From an uncultured bacterium (lineage in GTDB: Bacteria > Patescibacteriota > Minisyncoccia > Moranbacterales > GWC2-37-73): DNA of 36,573 nt. The notes below the pieces were generated by a model, which was not told where the DNA came from, made no database searches, and saw only the letters and a program-made list of their open reading frames with translations. The DNA lies in assembly GCA_903851135.1 (NCBI GenBank), contig CAINNK010000018.1, forward strand, positions 1-36,573, read 5' to 3'. Numbering within the stretch: position 1 is the stretch's first letter; every line of letters starts with the position of its first letter. The translations under genes and the position numbers were made by a program. Of the stretch, positions 33,935 through 36,573 are shown piece by piece.

Positions 33935-35131
33935 ATGGCGGGAGTTAACTTCAAAGGGAAAGGTTTGAATCAAACATTGTTTTCCAAAAAAGCTGTGCGC
34001 GCAACGGCTGGAAAAAGAAGCAGCGCTTTTAAGGCGATCATGGAAAATAAAGCTGTCGCGAGTGTTATGGATAAACGCGGCGAAAAAAGCGCTTTTTATG
34101 ATGCACTGAAAAAAAGAGGTCAGGCTGCTGGTAAAAAAGGCATTACCAAAAATGTGCTGAAAAAAGTCTTGGGTGACATTGAGCATTCCGGAGAGTTTAG
34201 TCACAAGGAGATGCACGTGTTGGGGGAAGAATTGATCGGAGGGGCTGCCGCTTCCCGAATTGTGCGCGATCATTCAGTTGATCACTCTGAGGGTCATGAG
34301 CGCGGCAATGTTCGCCGAAGAAATTTTGATGAAGTGCTTGAAAAGCAGCATTCAAGACACTACGAAAAAATTCAGAGTGGGGTTGAGTCACCAGCCCAAG
34401 CTTCAGCAAGAAGACTGATGCTAACGCCAAATAAAAATATAGAAAATGCGTCAAGGCAAATGCAAGGCAATCGCATTGGGGAAATTCTCAGTGAAGACAA
34501 AGTGCGTCGTTTCGACCATTTTCATCCTAATGAGGACTTGGAAGCTCAGGATGGAGTGGTATCTTCTGCGCTAGAAAGAATAAAAAAATTAGCAACTGCT
34601 ACGGCTAGCAGTGAAGAAAGCATCAGACAAGAAGGCAATAGTAAAATTAGAGAAATGTTAAGTAAGGATATTACAAAGAAACTTGATTTTGTTCACTCAG
34701 GTACGGAAGAAGAAAAGCAAGTTGAAGTTGTGCCTCTCAAGGAAGAAGAAGAAAAAAAGAATACATTGATTGAGGAAACGCAAAAGAGAAAATTGACACT
34801 GAATGAAATATTAAATCGAAATGTCACGGAACGATTAAAATCTGTTGGTCGCCAAAGCAAGAAAGAGAATCAAGTTGAATCAGGAAATGAGACAAATGAT
34901 GAAACGAGTAAGGATGAAAAAAACAAGCAAACGCGCAGTGAGAGCAATGTTCCCACATCAAATTCCAGTTTTTTGCAGAACAATTCTCAAGCTTTTGGGT
35001 ATATTGCAAAGCATTTGAAAAGTTTCAACAAGGTGGTTGATTATGATAAAATAAAATCAATCATTGCTAAGATTGCGGAAGATGAAGAAGATGATGAAGA
35101 AGAAAAAAATGGAAGTAAATTTACGTCGTAA
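33935..35131 (+). CDS. Hypothetical charged protein, 398 aa
   Basis: Long ORF, Lys/Glu-rich, likely coiled or disordered. Confidence 0.7.
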   Translation: MAGVNFKGKGLNQTLFSKKAVRATAGKRSSAFKAIMENKAVASVMDKRGEKSAFYDALKKRGQAAGKKGITKNVLKKVLGDIEHSGEFSHKEMHVLGEELIGGAAASRIVRDHSVDHSEGHERGNVRRRNFDEVLEKQHSRHYEKIQSGVESPAQASARRLMLTPNKNIENASRQMQGNRIGEILSEDKVRRFDHFHPNEDLEAQDGVVSSALERIKKLATATASSEESIRQEGNSKIREMLSKDITKKLDFVHSGTEEEKQVEVVPLKEEEEKKNTLIEETQKRKLTLNEILNRNVTERLKSVGRQSKKENQVESGNETNDETSKDEKNKQTRSESNVPTSNSSFLQNNSQAFGYIAKHLKSFNKVVDYDKIKSIIAKIAEDEEDDEEEKNGSKFTS

Positions 35132-35156
35132 TCAATTTTTTTAAATATAAATATTT

Positions 35157-36314
35157 ATGAAAAACAAGAATCAGATTATTAATATTGCCCTGTATATTTT
35201 GCTGGCAGTATTTTTGCGCTATGTGATGGTAGATATTATGGATCGCGGCTCGCTGCTGCTTGAAATTATTGCAATCGGAGTTATTTTTGTGATTGGGATT
35301 GGTTTTGTTTTTCGGGGAACGGCTAATATCATCGAGGAAACTACTGAGGTTCTTAAGGATAGAACTGGTTTGGCCGGGGGATTTTTACAATCATTTGGAA
35401 CGGCTTTTCCGGATATGATTATTGGAGTCACGGCTGCCATTTTAAGTTTAAGTGTTCGCGAGTCGGATTTGGCTAGGTCAATTAATTTGGCTATTATTGC
35501 CGCAGCGGCAACCTTTGGTTCAAATATTTACAATATCGTCCATGCCGTTTGGTGTCTTTATCGTCAGAATCTTTCCAATCGTTTGAGCAAAACAATTTTA
35601 ATGTTTCCACCTTTAAAAATCGGTGGAAAATTGACTCCACTTGATCAACATTCGGCCAAGCCTTCCAAGCGAGAAATGGATGCGGCCATTGATATCCTTT
35701 CGGTGCTGACATTGCTGACAGCGGTCGTGGCCGTTTTCATGGTGATTTTTGGACAAGTTAAATCTTTGGGTGGGGTGATTGAAGGAGATGTGTATGAACT
35801 TACTAGGCCGGTAGGAATTTTGCTTTTTCTGCTTTGCGTTGGAACCCTTTATTATTTTCGAAAAGATGAGCGTCCGCAGTCTCTGGAAAAAGAAATTATT
35901 GAAGAAGAAAAATATTATGCCAAGCAAAAGACCATTCGAATTTGGCTGGATCTTGTGCTTTCGGGCATTGCAATTTTGTTTGCCGCTGAGAGCATGGTGC
36001 GAGCGATGGAGGTTTTTGCGCATTTGACTCACTTGCCATTTGTGGCAACCGGCATCTTGGCTGGGGTTATTGGTTGCTTTGGCGAAATGTTGGTGGTGCA
36101 CAATTTTTCAGTCAATCCGAAAGGTCGTATTGGCGATGCGATTGTGGGAGTGGCAATGGATAATATTGTCACAACCTTGGGCGCTTCGATTGTGGCGGTG
36201 ATGGGTGGAATCTTTTTGGGAGGAAATTCCTTGATTGTAATTTTCATGATTATTTTGGCAGGTAACACGGTTTTGATTCAACAGATTTCGAGACTTAAAA
36301 ATGCAATCAAATAA
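35157..36314 (+). CDS. Sodium/calcium exchanger-like (CaCA superfamily) membrane protein
   Basis: alpha-repeat-like GTAFPDMIIGVTAAILSL...AAATFGSNIYNI and GVIGCFGEMLVVHN...IVGVAMDNIVTTLGAS. Confidence 0.8.
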   Translation: MKNKNQIINIALYILLAVFLRYVMVDIMDRGSLLLEIIAIGVIFVIGIGFVFRGTANIIEETTEVLKDRTGLAGGFLQSFGTAFPDMIIGVTAAILSLSVRESDLARSINLAIIAAAATFGSNIYNIVHAVWCLYRQNLSNRLSKTILMFPPLKIGGKLTPLDQHSAKPSKREMDAAIDILSVLTLLTAVVAVFMVIFGQVKSLGGVIEGDVYELTRPVGILLFLLCVGTLYYFRKDERPQSLEKEIIEEEKYYAKQKTIRIWLDLVLSGIAILFAAESMVRAMEVFAHLTHLPFVATGILAGVIGCFGEMLVVHNFSVNPKGRIGDAIVGVAMDNIVTTLGASIVAVMGGIFLGGNSLIVIFMIILAGNTVLIQQISRLKNAIK

Positions 36315-36458
36315 TTTACAAGGTTAAAATCATATAAAGACAAAAGCTGAAAAGTGAAATAAATTTGTTGCTAGCTTTTTAAATATGAGTAGTATAATTT
36401 TAGCATAAATCATTAATAAAAATATTATGAAAAAAGGGTTAATAGTAAATATGTAATG

Positions 36459-36573
36459 CTATTTTGCTAAAATTTCATTAATCATTTTTAGTTTTCTGTC
36501 CTTTTTCATTCCTCTGTGAATTCTCAGCATATCTTTCAAATGAGCGAATGACCCATCCAATGAATTTGTAGTA
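36459..36573 (-). pseudogene. Transposase-like C-terminal fragment, cut by window edge
   Basis: Minus strand reads TTNSLDGSFAHLKDMLRIHRGMKKDRKLKMINEILAK*, resembling transposase C-termini (NS.(E/D)G.F..LK....HRGM). Confidence 0.55.

Overview
The window is AT-rich bacterial DNA whose gene content and style suggest a Patescibacteria/CPR genome (inference from gene families only). Housekeeping genes: UvrD/PcrA helicase, Xer-type recombinase, LysM-CHAP protein, VirB6/TrbL-like membrane protein, nusA, Mn-dependent inorganic pyrophosphatase, trigger factor, clpP, gpmI, RNase Y, HU, rsgA, a CaCA-type exchanger and tRNA-Pro(UGG). They are interleaved with accessory modules. Four complete TrmB-like regulators (plus one beheaded copy at the left edge) each sit divergent to a small accessory gene or operon, with a sigma70-like promoter and candidate operator repeats between them. 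The strongest candidate for an undescribed system is the 17.0-21.2 kb operon. It contains a GC-rich PLP-fold protein lacking the canonical PLP lysine, an orphan protein, two SDR-fold proteins lacking an evident Tyr-x3-Lys motif, and two overlapping membrane microproteins. These genes are separated by four copies of a multi-hairpin spacer whose stems differ in sequence but stay paired; a fifth diverged copy may lie at 26.85 kb. Other notable structure: a PaaX/Cas2-like gene bracketed by two near-identical palindromes in inverted orientation, two 113-bp structured repeats, tRNA-Pro-derived tandem units, a CUUG-loop cloverleaf, a MITE-like element, a repeated GGAGGCTCAACCTCC hairpin, and transposase C-terminal remnants at both window edges. 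All calls are from reading the sequence; no database search was run.
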